Positions 41,746 to 51,987 of a DNA stretch of 64,000 nucleotides are shown here, one piece after another. Position 1 is the stretch's first letter, and each line of letters begins with the position of its first letter. Both the position numbers and the translations under genes were made by a program. The stretch covers positions 62,001 to 126,000 of the forward strand of contig CAIMPI010000030.1 in assembly GCA_903843305.1 (NCBI GenBank). The letters run 5' to 3'. The notes beneath the pieces are model-generated. The model was not told the DNA's origin. It did no database searches and saw only the letters and a program-made list of their open reading frames with translations. The stretch comes from an uncultured Chlorobiaceae bacterium (GTDB taxonomy: Bacteria > Bacteroidota > Chlorobiia > Chlorobiales > Chlorobiaceae).

Positions 41746-42255
41746 TTATGATGTACTGTTTCTATGCTCAGCAATCGTGATATATTTTTTCACGATGTCA
41801 AGGATGGGTTTGTCAAGGTGCCGGGCGATGTCGAGCATACGCACCTGGTAGTGCTTGAGTTCATACTGGATAAACTTTTCTGCCTGGTATTTTTTCATTT
41901 TTTCAAGAATTCTGGCCATTGTCTCGACGTCAAGATGGTGAGAAACCTCGCTGAAATATTCCAGAGGCAGGTCGTTGGCGTAGCCGGTGGCTTGGTCAAC
42001 CCCCATTTTGATGCATACTCCTGCAGCAATCCTGGGTCGGATGTGCTCGACCATGAGCGGAATGACCATGAAATTCGGTATGTACTTGACAATCATGCTG
42101 ATGGCATTGTAGAGATCATCAATTCCTTCAGTGTTATGGCTGACTATGTTTTTTGCCCAAGAGATCACCTCCAGCTTCTGGTGGGGTTGCAACTGGTAAA
42201 GCGACTCGGGCACGGGCATTGGACTCAATGCCAGCAATTCTTCCAATTCACTCAT
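41746..42255 (-). CDS. Conserved-looking protein of unknown function
   Basis: 169 aa, no recognised motif; no overlap with other genes. Confidence 0.6.
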   Translation of the reverse strand: MSELEELLALSPMPVPESLYQLQPHQKLEVISWAKNIVSHNTEGIDDLYNAISMIVKYIPNFMVIPLMVEHIRPRIAAGVCIKMGVDQATGYANDLPLEYFSEVSHHLDVETMARILEKMKKYQAEKFIQYELKHYQVRMLDIARHLDKPILDIVKKYITIAEHRNSTS

Positions 42256-42461
42256 AGGTCTGTGTACTTTTTTTGTTGTTTCTGCGGGGAGTTCTGCATT
42301 CCGGCTTCATATTTGTTATAAGTTTATCAAAAAAAAGGAGAATAGGAAACCTGAGAGTGAAAAGCGGGGAGTGATGTGGCTGCAAAACTGCTCGTAATAG
42401 TTATATTCTCCTCTTTTGCATGGTCATGAGTGGAATATAACGTAAGGAATGGTGAGCAGGT

Positions 42462-44354
42462 ATGGTGCTTTTAACGGTTGAAGGGTTACAGAAAAAATAT
42501 GGTCTGAAACATTTGTTCGAGGATGTTTCGTTCGGCATTGATGATCGCGACAAGATTGGTATTATTGGAGCGAATGGGAGTGGCAAGAGTACGCTGCTGA
42601 AAATTCTTGCTGGTGTTGAGACCCCCGACAAGGGGAAGGTGATGGTGGCAAACCAGAAACGGATTGCCTATTTGCCGCAGGATTCACCCTACAATCCAGA
42701 GGATACCGTTCTTCAGGCTATTCTGAAGTCGAGCGACAAGGTGATGGATCTCATTTATGAGTATGAGGTGGTTTGCAAGGAGCTTGAAACGAAGCACAGT
42801 GAAGATCCTTCGCTGATGGAGCGGATGAGCACCCTTGCGCATGAACTGGATGTAACCGGTGCCTGGGAGCTTGAATCTAATGCCAAAACCGTGCTTGGCA
42901 AGCTTGGTCTCTACGATTTGACTGCAATCATGGGTACGCTCTCTGGTGGTCAGCGCAAGCGGGTCGCTTTGGCTCATGCGCTTGTGGTACCGAGTGACGG
43001 ACTGATTCTTGATGAGCCGACCAACCATCTTGATGCCGACAGCGTTGAGTGGCTCGAGCAGTATATCCGGCGCTATCAGGGCGCGGTGCTCTTAATTACG
43101 CATGACCGATATTTTCTTGACCGGGTGGCGACGCGCATGCTTGAACTGGATGGCCGCACTGCGACCACCTATACTGGCGGATACTCAAGCTATCTGCAGC
43201 AGAAAGCAGAGCAGGAGGAGCAGGCGATACGGGATGACCGCAAGCGTCAGGCTCTTGTCCGTCAGGAGCTTGACTGGATGAGGAGTGGCTGCAAGGCCCG
43301 AACCACCAAACAGAAGGCGCGTATGCTGCGGGCCGAGAGTCTGGTCTATGCGCCAAAAAAGGAGAAGGCGAAGGATCTTGAAATCGGTTTTGGTGCAGGC
43401 CGTCTTGGCGATAAAATCATTGAGTTTCACAAGGTATCGAAGTCTTATGGCGACAAGGTGCTGCTTCGCGACTTTGAATATCATCTGCAGAAGGGAGATC
43501 GCATTGGCATTATCGGGCCGAATGGTTCGGGTAAAACCACCCTCTTTGAGATGATGACAGGGCGCGTCAAGCCTGACAGTGGCCATATTGACATGGGCAA
43601 GACGGTGAAAATCGGCTACTACGATCAGCAAAGCCGAGGCCTTGATGACTCCAAGCGGGTGATCGAGTGCATCCAGGAAGAGGCTGAACAAATCAAGACA
43701 AAAGATGGTTCTGTTGTCTCTGCATCGAAAATGCTTGAGCGCTTTCTCTTTGCGCCATCTACCCAGTACAGCTACGTGAGTACGCTTTCCGGTGGAGAGC
43801 GTCGGAGACTCTACCTGTTGCGTCAGCTTATAGGTTCGCCCAATGTGCTTCTGCTTGATGAGCCCACCAACGATCTCGATATTCCAACATTGAGGGTGCT
43901 TGAGGACTATCTCGACACCTATGAAGGTTGTCTTATGGTGGTGAGCCATGACCGCTATTTTCTTGATCGAACGGTTGAATATATTTTCGCTTTTGAGGAG
44001 AATGGTACGATTCGTCGTTATCCGGGTAACTACACGCTCTATCTTGAACTGAAAGCATCGGAGGGTGGCAAGGGTGATCAGAAGCCAGTGAAAAAAGCTC
44101 TTGAGCTTCCGAAACCAGTTACGCCTGCTTCACCAAAGCAGAGTAAGCTTTCCAGCAAAGAGAAGCGTGAGCTTGAGCAGCTTGAGCGCTCAATTCAGGA
44201 GGCTGAAACTCGTCAGTCAGAGATTGCGACCCGGCTTGCGTCCGCTGGCAGCGATTTTGCCTTGCAGCAGAAGCTTGGTGCTGAGCTTCAGAGTCTTCAG
44301 CAAAAGCTCGAAAAAGATATGGCCCGCTGGAGCACATTAGCTGAGCAGGCATAA
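42462..44354 (+). CDS. ABC-F family ATPase (Uup/EttA type)
   Basis: Two ABC domains (GANGSGKST, LSGGQRKR, LILDEPTNHLD; GPNGSGKTT, LSGGERRR, LLLDEPTNDLD) plus coiled-coil C-terminus. Confidence 0.94.
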   Translation: MVLLTVEGLQKKYGLKHLFEDVSFGIDDRDKIGIIGANGSGKSTLLKILAGVETPDKGKVMVANQKRIAYLPQDSPYNPEDTVLQAILKSSDKVMDLIYEYEVVCKELETKHSEDPSLMERMSTLAHELDVTGAWELESNAKTVLGKLGLYDLTAIMGTLSGGQRKRVALAHALVVPSDGLILDEPTNHLDADSVEWLEQYIRRYQGAVLLITHDRYFLDRVATRMLELDGRTATTYTGGYSSYLQQKAEQEEQAIRDDRKRQALVRQELDWMRSGCKARTTKQKARMLRAESLVYAPKKEKAKDLEIGFGAGRLGDKIIEFHKVSKSYGDKVLLRDFEYHLQKGDRIGIIGPNGSGKTTLFEMMTGRVKPDSGHIDMGKTVKIGYYDQQSRGLDDSKRVIECIQEEAEQIKTKDGSVVSASKMLERFLFAPSTQYSYVSTLSGGERRRLYLLRQLIGSPNVLLLDEPTNDLDIPTLRVLEDYLDTYEGCLMVVSHDRYFLDRTVEYIFAFEENGTIRRYPGNYTLYLELKASEGGKGDQKPVKKALELPKPVTPASPKQSKLSSKEKRELEQLERSIQEAETRQSEIATRLASAGSDFALQQKLGAELQSLQQKLEKDMARWSTLAEQA

Positions 44355-44360
44355 AGAATA

Positions 44361-44407
44361 GCCCCGCAGGGGCGATATATTGGTAGTGCAGGGCGTAAGC
44401 CCTGGGG
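44361..44407. repeat. Double-hairpin intergenic palindromic element
   Basis: GCCCCGCAGGGGC then CAGGGCGTAAGCCCTG (GTAA loop) separated by GATATATTGGTAGTG; resembles dispersed double-hairpin repeats. Confidence 0.5.
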
Positions 44408-44461
44408 TAAAGTAAACATTGAATTGCGCAATAAATTCAATACGTTGAGAAGGACAATGTC

Positions 44462-45172
44462 ATGAGTGTTACAGCATCCATGATTATCAAAAATCTTGAA
44501 GCGCTCTCAAATCCTGAAGCAGCTCTCTTTGCACAGAGGTTTTTCAAGACGGGCCCGGGGGAGTATGCTGAAGGTGATCTTTTTCGTGGAATTCGGGTGC
44601 CCGTGCTGAGAAAGATGGTGCCCTCGCTTGATGGTACGCCATTGCCGGAGGTTATCCGGCTGCTGGAGTCCCCTTTTCATGAGGATCGCCTGCTTGCTCT
44701 CCTGCTGCTCATACGTCGTTTTGTGAAGGGAAACGAGCTCTCCCGTCAGCAAATCCATGACATTTATCTTGCCCGTACCCGTTTTATCAACAATTGGGAT
44801 CTTGTGGATATTTCGGCCCAGTATATTGTAGGCGCTTTTTTGAGTGTGCGTGACAGAACTCTGCTGTACCAGCTTGCCGCATCAAAGAGTTTGTGGGAAC
44901 GGAGGATTGCCATTACCGCAACCTTTCATTTTATCCGCAACGGTGAGTTTGAGGATACTCTTGCTCTTGCAGAGCTTCTGCTTGAAGACCCGCAGGAGCT
45001 GCTTCACAAGGCGACTGGCTGGATGCTCCGCGAGATTGGCAAGCGTGACCTGCCAGCTCTGGAGTCGTTCCTGCAGCTCCATTACCTCCAGATGCCGAGA
45101 GTGATGCTTCGTTATGCCATTGAACGGCTTCCTGAAGAGAAGCGGCTGCTTTATCTCAAGGGGCTGGTGTAA
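44462..45172 (+). CDS. DNA alkylation repair protein (AlkD-like)
   Basis: 236 aa HEAT-like; RGIRVPVLRKMV; NNWDLVDISAQYIVG; LLHKATGWMLREIGKRD. Confidence 0.92.
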   Translation: MSVTASMIIKNLEALSNPEAALFAQRFFKTGPGEYAEGDLFRGIRVPVLRKMVPSLDGTPLPEVIRLLESPFHEDRLLALLLLIRRFVKGNELSRQQIHDIYLARTRFINNWDLVDISAQYIVGAFLSVRDRTLLYQLAASKSLWERRIAITATFHFIRNGEFEDTLALAELLLEDPQELLHKATGWMLREIGKRDLPALESFLQLHYLQMPRVMLRYAIERLPEEKRLLYLKGLV

Positions 45173-45201
45173 ACTTGCTTCATAGATTTTAATCTACAGT
45201 C

Positions 45202-45528
45202 ATGAATTCAGATACCGCTTATTGTGTTGTGTTAACCACGGTCGCATCCGCTGAACATGCTGAGGATTTGGCCAAGAAGATTGTGGTCGAGAAACTTGCT
45301 GCATGTGTACAGGTGCAGCAGATACGAAGTTACTATCTATGGAAAGGCGAGGCATGCAATGACCCTGAATGCTTACTGTTCATTAAGGCGCGTAAATCTC
45401 AATACCAGGAACTTGAAGACTTCATACGGAAGAATCATTCTTATGAAACCCCGGAGATTGTGCAACTATCGATCACCGCTGGTTTTGGTGGCTATCTGAA
45501 ATGGATAGATGAGGTTACTTGTGCCTGA
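45202..45528 (+). CDS. cutA: Divalent-cation tolerance protein CutA
   Basis: VEKLAACVQVQQIRSYYLWKGE; NHSYETPEIVQLSITAGFGGYLKWI. Confidence 0.95.
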   Translation: MNSDTAYCVVLTTVASAEHAEDLAKKIVVEKLAACVQVQQIRSYYLWKGEACNDPECLLFIKARKSQYQELEDFIRKNHSYETPEIVQLSITAGFGGYLKWIDEVTCA

Positions 45529-45641
45529 TTTTTTCTGTTATAGATCAGTTGGTGGAAAATGCGGGTGTATTGTTCTTATAGTGCCAGGAACGCTTTACCT
45601 CAAGAGTGCAACGTTAAACTTGGAAGTACCAAACAGAAAGT

Positions 45642-48044
45642 ATGCCCCTAAAAAAATCCGAACTCTACTCCTCCCTCTGGCAAAGTTGTGACGAACTGCG
45701 AGGCGGCATGGATGCCAGCCAGTATAAGGACTATGTCCTCGTCCTGCTTTTTGTGAAATATATTAGTGACAAATATGCCGGTGTGCTCTATGCTCCCATA
45801 ACCATTCCTGATGGTGCAAGCTTCAGGGATATGGTTGCCCTCAAAGGTAAAACCGACATTGGTGACCAGATCAACAAAAAAATTCTTGGGCCACTGGCGA
45901 GCGCCAACAAGCTCTCCGATATGCCGGACTTCAATGACGACACTAAGCTTGGCAGCGGCAAGGACAAGGTCGATACGCTCACCAACCTCATCGCTATTTT
46001 TGAGAATCCGGCGCTTGATTTCTCCAAAAATCGGGCAGAGGGGGACGATATTCTCGGCGATGCCTACGAGTATCTGATGCGCCACTTTGCCACCGAGAGT
46101 GGCAAAAGCAAAGGGCAGTTCTACACCCCTGCCGAGGTGAGCCGCATCATGGCCAGAATTGTCGGTATTCATGATGCCCCCACAACCAATAACACCACGG
46201 TGTACGATCCCACCTGCGGCTCGGGATCGCTCCTCCTGAAGGTGGGTGATGAAGCAACTGCTCGGGTAACGCTCTATGGTCAGGAAAAGGATGCCGCCAC
46301 CTCCGGCCTTGCCCGCATGAACATGATTCTGCACAACAACCCGACAGCAGAAATCAAGCAGGGTAACACACTGGCCAATCCCCTCTTTTTTGATGCCGAT
46401 CTGGGCGATCTCAAAACCTTTGATTATGTCGTCGCCAATCCGCCCTTCAGCGACAAGAGCTGGAGCAAGGGGATTGATCCCCTGAACGATACGCATGGCC
46501 GGTTCCGGCATTTCGGTGTTCCCCCTGCCAAACAGGGAGACTACGCCTACCTGCTCCACATTATCCGTTCACTTAAAAGCACCGGCAAGGGAGCCTGTAT
46601 TTTGCCGCACGGAGTGCTCTTTCGGGGTAATGCCGAGGGCGATATTCGTCGCAAACTTATCAGGATGGGCTACATCAAGGGTATCATCGGTCTTCCGGCC
46701 AACCTCTTTTACGGCACCGGTATCCCCGCCTGCATCATCGTCATCGACAAGAAAGATGCTCATGCCCGCAAAGGCATCTTCATGATCGACGCCAGCGCAG
46801 GATACATGAAGGATGGCCCCAAGAACCGCCTGCGCGACATGGATCTCCACAAGATTGTCGATGTTTTTACCCGGCAACTTGAGATCCCGAAATACTCCCG
46901 GATGGTCAGCATTGAGGAGATTGAGAAAAACGAGTTTAACCTGAACCTTCCGCGCTACATCGACAACCAGGAGGTTGAGGATATTCAGGATATCGAAGGC
47001 CACCTTCGCGGCGGGATTCCATGCGCCGATGTTGATGGGCTCCAGCCCTACTGGGAGGTCTGCCCGGAGCTTCGCCAGACACTCTTTACAGCTAACCGTC
47101 CCGGCTACCTTGATCTTGCTATCCCTAAGGGCACCATCAAGAGCGCCATCTACACCCACCCGGAGTTCGTCACCTTCATCGAGAGCATGAACACCCTCTT
47201 TGCCGAGTGGCAGGAGAGCGCCGCCCTCAGGCTCAAAAACCTTCAGCCCGCGTTTCATCCGAAGGCGTTGATTCAGGAGCTCTCCGAAGAGCTGCTCGCG
47301 CACTACACCGGCAAGCCGCTGATCGACAACTATCACGTCTACCAGCACCTGATGGACTACTGGAGAGAGACCATGCAGGACGACTGCTACCTCATCGCCG
47401 CCGATGGATGGAGAGCTGAAACCTATCGCGTGCTGGTGAAGAACAGCAAAGGGAAAGAGGTGGACAAAGGCTGGGCCTGCGATCTTGTGCCCAGGCAGCT
47501 TGTCATAGCTCGCTACTTTTCCGAAAAGCAGGATGCTATCACCCGGCTTGAGGCTGAACTCGAAAGCCTCACGGCACGCGTCACAGAACTTGAAGAGGAG
47601 CACGGCGGGGAGGAGGGTGTTTTTTCAGGATTGGACAAGGTGAACAAGGCCAATGTTACGGTGCGGTTGAAGGAGATTAAAGGGGAGAGGGAGAGCCAAG
47701 AAGAGTCTGATGTGCTTCGGGAGTGGCTGAAACTTTCAGGCGACGAAGCCGACCTGAAGAAGTCGCACAAGGAGGCTGAGGCCAACCTTGACCTGCTCGC
47801 TTATGCCAAATATCCCTCACTGAGCGAAGATGAGGTAAAAACGCTGGTTGTTGATGATAAATGGCTTGCTACAATTGCCGCTGCCATTCATGGTGAGATG
47901 GATCGCATCAGCCAGACCCTGACCCGCCGTGTGAAAGAGCTTGCCGAACGCTACGAAACGCACCTGCCCGAAGTGAACAGCAATGTCGCCGAGCTGGAGG
48001 CGAAGGTGAATGCACATCTTAAACGAATGGGGATGAACCTGTGA
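45642..48044 (+). CDS. hsdM: Type I restriction-modification methyltransferase subunit HsdM
   Basis: 800 aa; GQFYTPAEVSRIMARI, DPTCGSGSLLLK, VVANPPFSDKSW; coiled-coil C-terminal tail. Confidence 0.95.
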   Translation: MPLKKSELYSSLWQSCDELRGGMDASQYKDYVLVLLFVKYISDKYAGVLYAPITIPDGASFRDMVALKGKTDIGDQINKKILGPLASANKLSDMPDFNDDTKLGSGKDKVDTLTNLIAIFENPALDFSKNRAEGDDILGDAYEYLMRHFATESGKSKGQFYTPAEVSRIMARIVGIHDAPTTNNTTVYDPTCGSGSLLLKVGDEATARVTLYGQEKDAATSGLARMNMILHNNPTAEIKQGNTLANPLFFDADLGDLKTFDYVVANPPFSDKSWSKGIDPLNDTHGRFRHFGVPPAKQGDYAYLLHIIRSLKSTGKGACILPHGVLFRGNAEGDIRRKLIRMGYIKGIIGLPANLFYGTGIPACIIVIDKKDAHARKGIFMIDASAGYMKDGPKNRLRDMDLHKIVDVFTRQLEIPKYSRMVSIEEIEKNEFNLNLPRYIDNQEVEDIQDIEGHLRGGIPCADVDGLQPYWEVCPELRQTLFTANRPGYLDLAIPKGTIKSAIYTHPEFVTFIESMNTLFAEWQESAALRLKNLQPAFHPKALIQELSEELLAHYTGKPLIDNYHVYQHLMDYWRETMQDDCYLIAADGWRAETYRVLVKNSKGKEVDKGWACDLVPRQLVIARYFSEKQDAITRLEAELESLTARVTELEEEHGGEEGVFSGLDKVNKANVTVRLKEIKGERESQEESDVLREWLKLSGDEADLKKSHKEAEANLDLLAYAKYPSLSEDEVKTLVVDDKWLATIAAAIHGEMDRISQTLTRRVKELAERYETHLPEVNSNVAELEAKVNAHLKRMGMNL

Positions 48045-48112
48045 GCAGTTTAAAAAAATTCAAACCCCTCGAATTCGATAGTTTTAGAACCGGAAAGGAG
48101 GTGCGGGCATGA
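48041..48112 (+). CDS. Micro-ORF (23 aa) bridging hsdM and hsdS
   Basis: GTG at 48041 overlaps the hsdM stop; MSSLKKFKPLEFDSFRTGKEVRA; stop overlaps the hsdS ATG (ATGA). Carries the hsdS Shine-Dalgarno AAAGGAGG. Confidence 0.35.
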   Translation: MSSLKKFKPLEFDSFRTGKEVRA

Positions 48113-49392
48113 GCGCAGTGGTGAAACCCAGTTACAAGCTGACCGAGGTGGGGCTAATTCCTCAGGATTGGGCTGTGTCGAAGATTTATAATTGTTGTAG
48201 TAAAATAACTGATGGAACGCATGATACGCCAAGGTCTGTAGAATCAGGTATTCCTTTTCTTACAGCTATACATGTAAAAGATAACTTTATTGACTTTGCA
48301 TCAAGTCTCTTTGTAACTCCCACAGATCACGCAGTTATTTTTAGACGGTGCAACCCCGAGAAAAACGATGTATTAATGGTTAACATTGGCGCGGGTGTTG
48401 CTAGAACGGCTGTAGTGAATGTTGATTATGAGTTTAGTTTGAAAAACGTAGCTCTTCTCAAGCCTGCTTTTAAAAGAATTACAGGATCTTTTCTGAACTA
48501 CTCGCTTGCTCAGAGAAAAGCAAAAATTATAAAGGATTTGTCATTCGGTGGGGCACAGCCTTTTTTGTCACTGAAACAAATTGGTGAAATTTTAATTCCA
48601 CTTCCACCGTCCAGCACCGAACAAGAAGCTATAGCCGAAGCTTTGAGTGATGCGGATGCCCTCATTGAATCCCTTGAGCAACTCATCACCAAAAAACGCC
48701 AGATCAAACAAGGCGCCATGCAGGAACTGCTCACCGGCAAAAAACGCCTGCCGGGTTTCAGTGGGGAGTGGGAGGTGAAGAGGTTGGGTGACCTTTTCAG
48801 TTTTAGCGGCGGTTATTCAGCTTCACGAGACCAGCTATCTTCCGAAGGTCATTGCTACCTTCACTATGGGGACATTCACGGATCGTCAAAAATGATCATT
48901 GATGCAAAAGATGATTACCAAAACATCCCAAAGCTTAATATTCCACTGAAGCGAATCGCGTCCAATTCGCTGCTTGAAGATGGTGATGTCGTATTCGTCG
49001 ATGCCTCAGAAGATGACGAAGGCACAAGCAAGTACATCGTGGTCGTGAATAAGGATGATATCCCATTTATAGCAGGGCTACACACCATTGTCGCCAAGAG
49101 CAAGACATCCGAACTGACCCATGAGTATCGGCGTTACTGCTTTCAAACAGCAGACATTCACCAGCAATTCCTGTTTTTTGCTGTTGGTACAAAAGTTTCA
49201 GGTATCAGTAAATCGAACATCCCGAAACTGACACTGCCAGTTCCTCCTTACCCTGAACAAGCCGCTATCGCTGAGATACTGATTGATATGGACACCGAGA
49301 TTGAAGTGCTGGAAGTAAAGCTTGAAAAAGCTCGCAATATCAAGCATGGCATGATGCACAACTTGTTAACTGGAAAAATCCGACTGGTATGA
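48109..49392 (+). CDS. hsdS: Type I restriction-modification specificity subunit HsdS
   Basis: Two TRDs with conserved repeats EQEAIAEALSDADALIESLEQLITKKRQIKQGAMQELLTGK and EQAAIAEILIDMDTEIEVLEVKLEKARNIKHGMMHNLLTGK. Confidence 0.95.
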   Translation: MSAVVKPSYKLTEVGLIPQDWAVSKIYNCCSKITDGTHDTPRSVESGIPFLTAIHVKDNFIDFASSLFVTPTDHAVIFRRCNPEKNDVLMVNIGAGVARTAVVNVDYEFSLKNVALLKPAFKRITGSFLNYSLAQRKAKIIKDLSFGGAQPFLSLKQIGEILIPLPPSSTEQEAIAEALSDADALIESLEQLITKKRQIKQGAMQELLTGKKRLPGFSGEWEVKRLGDLFSFSGGYSASRDQLSSEGHCYLHYGDIHGSSKMIIDAKDDYQNIPKLNIPLKRIASNSLLEDGDVVFVDASEDDEGTSKYIVVVNKDDIPFIAGLHTIVAKSKTSELTHEYRRYCFQTADIHQQFLFFAVGTKVSGISKSNIPKLTLPVPPYPEQAAIAEILIDMDTEIEVLEVKLEKARNIKHGMMHNLLTGKIRLV

Positions 49393-51977
49393 CCGATGAC
49401 ACAAAGACTTGGCTGAATTTACAACACCCTTGGATTCAAGAAGCTGCTTATCGAATTCTTTCTAACGGGAGAATTACCGATCAAGATATAGCAGATTTCG
49501 TGAGTTTGATTAAAACGCCACAAGTTGAAACCAATAACACAACGCAAGCGCCTCGCACTTATCCTGATTTTGGTGTTGGCTTAGCGTCAACAAATCAACT
49601 CAGGCTGGTATCGCTTGGAGATATTATTGGAATCGATAATCTTGCCCCGCGAAATCCTCTATCTTTCGGCAGTGGCAATCTCACTGTTATTTATGGTAAC
49701 AATGGATCAGGTAAATCTGGTTATGCAAGAATTTTAAAAAAAGCATGCGGAAAAGTTGGGGCAGCTGAATTGAAGCCCAATGTCTATAAGCCGACCCCTA
49801 TCCAACGTCAATGCACCATTACTCTCAATATCAATGAGGTAAATACTTCCTATGATTGGCTTGCTAATGCTGATCCTATTCCTGAATTAAGCACTGTGGA
49901 CATTTATGATACGATGAGTGGTCGTATTTACTTAGACGGTGAAACAGAAGTAGCCTATATTCCAGCAGAATTAGTTTTGTTTTCCGATATAGTTGATGTG
50001 TGTAAAAAAGTCGAAAAAGCTCTACTTACTGAACAGTCAAGCCTAAGAAAAATTTTACCTGAGTTACCCAGAATATTTATTGGAACAACGGTTGCAAGTG
50101 AATACACATCAGTTCGTTCAACTACTGGCTCAGAGCAATTAACCCAAATTTTTCCATGGTCTGAAAATGATGAGCGCAGGCTCAATGAGCTGAATGAACG
50201 TTTAAAAATGACTGATCCAGCCTCAGAGGCTGTAAAACGGCGTGCTGTAAAAACTCAGATCAATAGCTTGAAATCTAAGCTCAATGACGCCATTTTATTG
50301 ATTGATGTCAACGCATGTATACGGATTCAGAAACTGGTGAACGATGCCAATACGGCTCGTCAAACGGCTACAGAAGCTGCCCTTGCAATGACAGCATCTT
50401 CGAAATTGGATGGCGTGTCCACAGAGACTTGGCGCACTCTTTGGGATGCGGCTCGAACATATTCTATATCAAAAGCATACCCTGATAAATCTTATCCAAA
50501 TATTGATGAAGGTGCTCAGTGTGTTCTATGCCATCAAATACTTGATGATAATGCGAAGGATCGTTTAACAGATTTCAATAACTATGTCAATGGTACATTG
50601 GAATCTGCTGCGAAAACCGCTGAATTATTAGCGGCTGAATCTATTAGCGCCTTACCGGAAACGCCTGCTGATGAGGTATTGCAAACGGCTGCTCTTGCTG
50701 GAGAATTGACTGACGATATGCTCAGTAAACTAAAATCCGCATGGAAGAAGATTAAAATTTTTGTTGATGAGTTACGTGCTGATCCGCTGAATGAATCCCT
50801 CAGTAGCCATTCTCCTGATGTGAATAATTTGATTTCTGAATTTACAGCGTTATCTGATGCAGCAGAAGCTTCAGCGATTATCTTTGATGGCGATACTGAA
50901 ATTATCGATAGGAACACTATTTCAACAGAAATCCTTGAACTTGAAGCAAAAAAGTGGACATCTCAGCAATCTGAAGCGATTAATGCAGAGATTGCCCGTT
51001 TAAAACAATATGACAAATTTACTGATTGGTGCAGGAAAACAACTACTACTGGAATATCTCGGAAAGCAGGAGAATTATCTCAAACACTCATTACTGATGG
51101 TTATGTCGGGCGCTTCAATGAAGAGCTGCAAAAGCTATGTGCTTCGAACATAAGCGTGGAATTGATAAAGACTCGAGTCGCCAATGGTATGGTTAAGCAT
51201 CGCATCCAACTCAAGTCATCAAACTCTTCAGTAACACGTACAGGCGATATCCTCAGTGAAGGAGAGACTCGGATTGTATCTTTGGCGGCTTTCCTTGCCG
51301 ATGTTACAGGGAAACGGTCAAATGCTCCGTTTGTTTTTGATGATCCTATTTCTTCATTAGATCATGAATATGAATGGGCAGTTGCAACTCGTCTTGCAGC
51401 ATTAGCAGGGGATCGTCAAGTAATCGTGTTTACTCATCGGTTATCACTATATGGTGGACTTGAAGATGCAGCTAAAAAGTTTGGAGAAGAATGGAAGAGC
51501 GATCATTTGAAGCAATTGTGTATTGAGTCATTTTCTGGATCGTGCGGACATCAAGTTGATGATGCCATATGGTCTGTTAATACAAAGAAAGCTAACAATA
51601 TCTTAAACGCCAGACTTTGTTCAGCGAAAAGTGCTTTCGATGCTGGCGATTCTGCAACTTACAGGATAGTCTCTCAAAGTATCTGCTCTGATTTCCGAAA
51701 ACTGTTGGAACGAACGATTGAAGAGGATCTAATGGCAAAAGTGGTTTTAAGACATCGACGAAGCGTGACGACAGAAAATAGGATCAAACTACTTGCAAAA
51801 ATATCACAAGAAGACTGTGTTTATTTTGATGATCTCATGACCAAATATTCTTGCTATGAACATAGTCAGTCAACTGAGGTTCCGCTAACGCTACCAGATG
51901 AACCGAGTCTTCGTGCTGATGTTGAAGGGCTTAAGCGATGGCGTGAATCTTTTACTACAAGAGTTCAATCAACTTAA
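49389..51977 (+). CDS. SMC/ABC-type AAA_13 ATPase, RloC/PrrC-like candidate
   Basis: 862 aa; Walker A VIYGNNGSGKSGYARILKKAC, CVLC zinc-hook-like motif, ABC signature LSEGETR, Walker B FVFDDPISSLDH, H-loop FTH. ATGA overlap with hsdS. Confidence 0.85.
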   Translation: MTDDTKTWLNLQHPWIQEAAYRILSNGRITDQDIADFVSLIKTPQVETNNTTQAPRTYPDFGVGLASTNQLRLVSLGDIIGIDNLAPRNPLSFGSGNLTVIYGNNGSGKSGYARILKKACGKVGAAELKPNVYKPTPIQRQCTITLNINEVNTSYDWLANADPIPELSTVDIYDTMSGRIYLDGETEVAYIPAELVLFSDIVDVCKKVEKALLTEQSSLRKILPELPRIFIGTTVASEYTSVRSTTGSEQLTQIFPWSENDERRLNELNERLKMTDPASEAVKRRAVKTQINSLKSKLNDAILLIDVNACIRIQKLVNDANTARQTATEAALAMTASSKLDGVSTETWRTLWDAARTYSISKAYPDKSYPNIDEGAQCVLCHQILDDNAKDRLTDFNNYVNGTLESAAKTAELLAAESISALPETPADEVLQTAALAGELTDDMLSKLKSAWKKIKIFVDELRADPLNESLSSHSPDVNNLISEFTALSDAAEASAIIFDGDTEIIDRNTISTEILELEAKKWTSQQSEAINAEIARLKQYDKFTDWCRKTTTTGISRKAGELSQTLITDGYVGRFNEELQKLCASNISVELIKTRVANGMVKHRIQLKSSNSSVTRTGDILSEGETRIVSLAAFLADVTGKRSNAPFVFDDPISSLDHEYEWAVATRLAALAGDRQVIVFTHRLSLYGGLEDAAKKFGEEWKSDHLKQLCIESFSGSCGHQVDDAIWSVNTKKANNILNARLCSAKSAFDAGDSATYRIVSQSICSDFRKLLERTIEEDLMAKVVLRHRRSVTTENRIKLLAKISQEDCVYFDDLMTKYSCYEHSQSTEVPLTLPDEPSLRADVEGLKRWRESFTTRVQST

Positions 51978-51987
51978 CGATGAATTA

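Noticed and set aside
45648-46559. 303-aa minus-strand ORF antisense to hsdM
   Set aside because: Non-protein-like composition and mirrors the codon bias of hsdM; hsdM itself is unequivocal. The same applies to 46569..47603.
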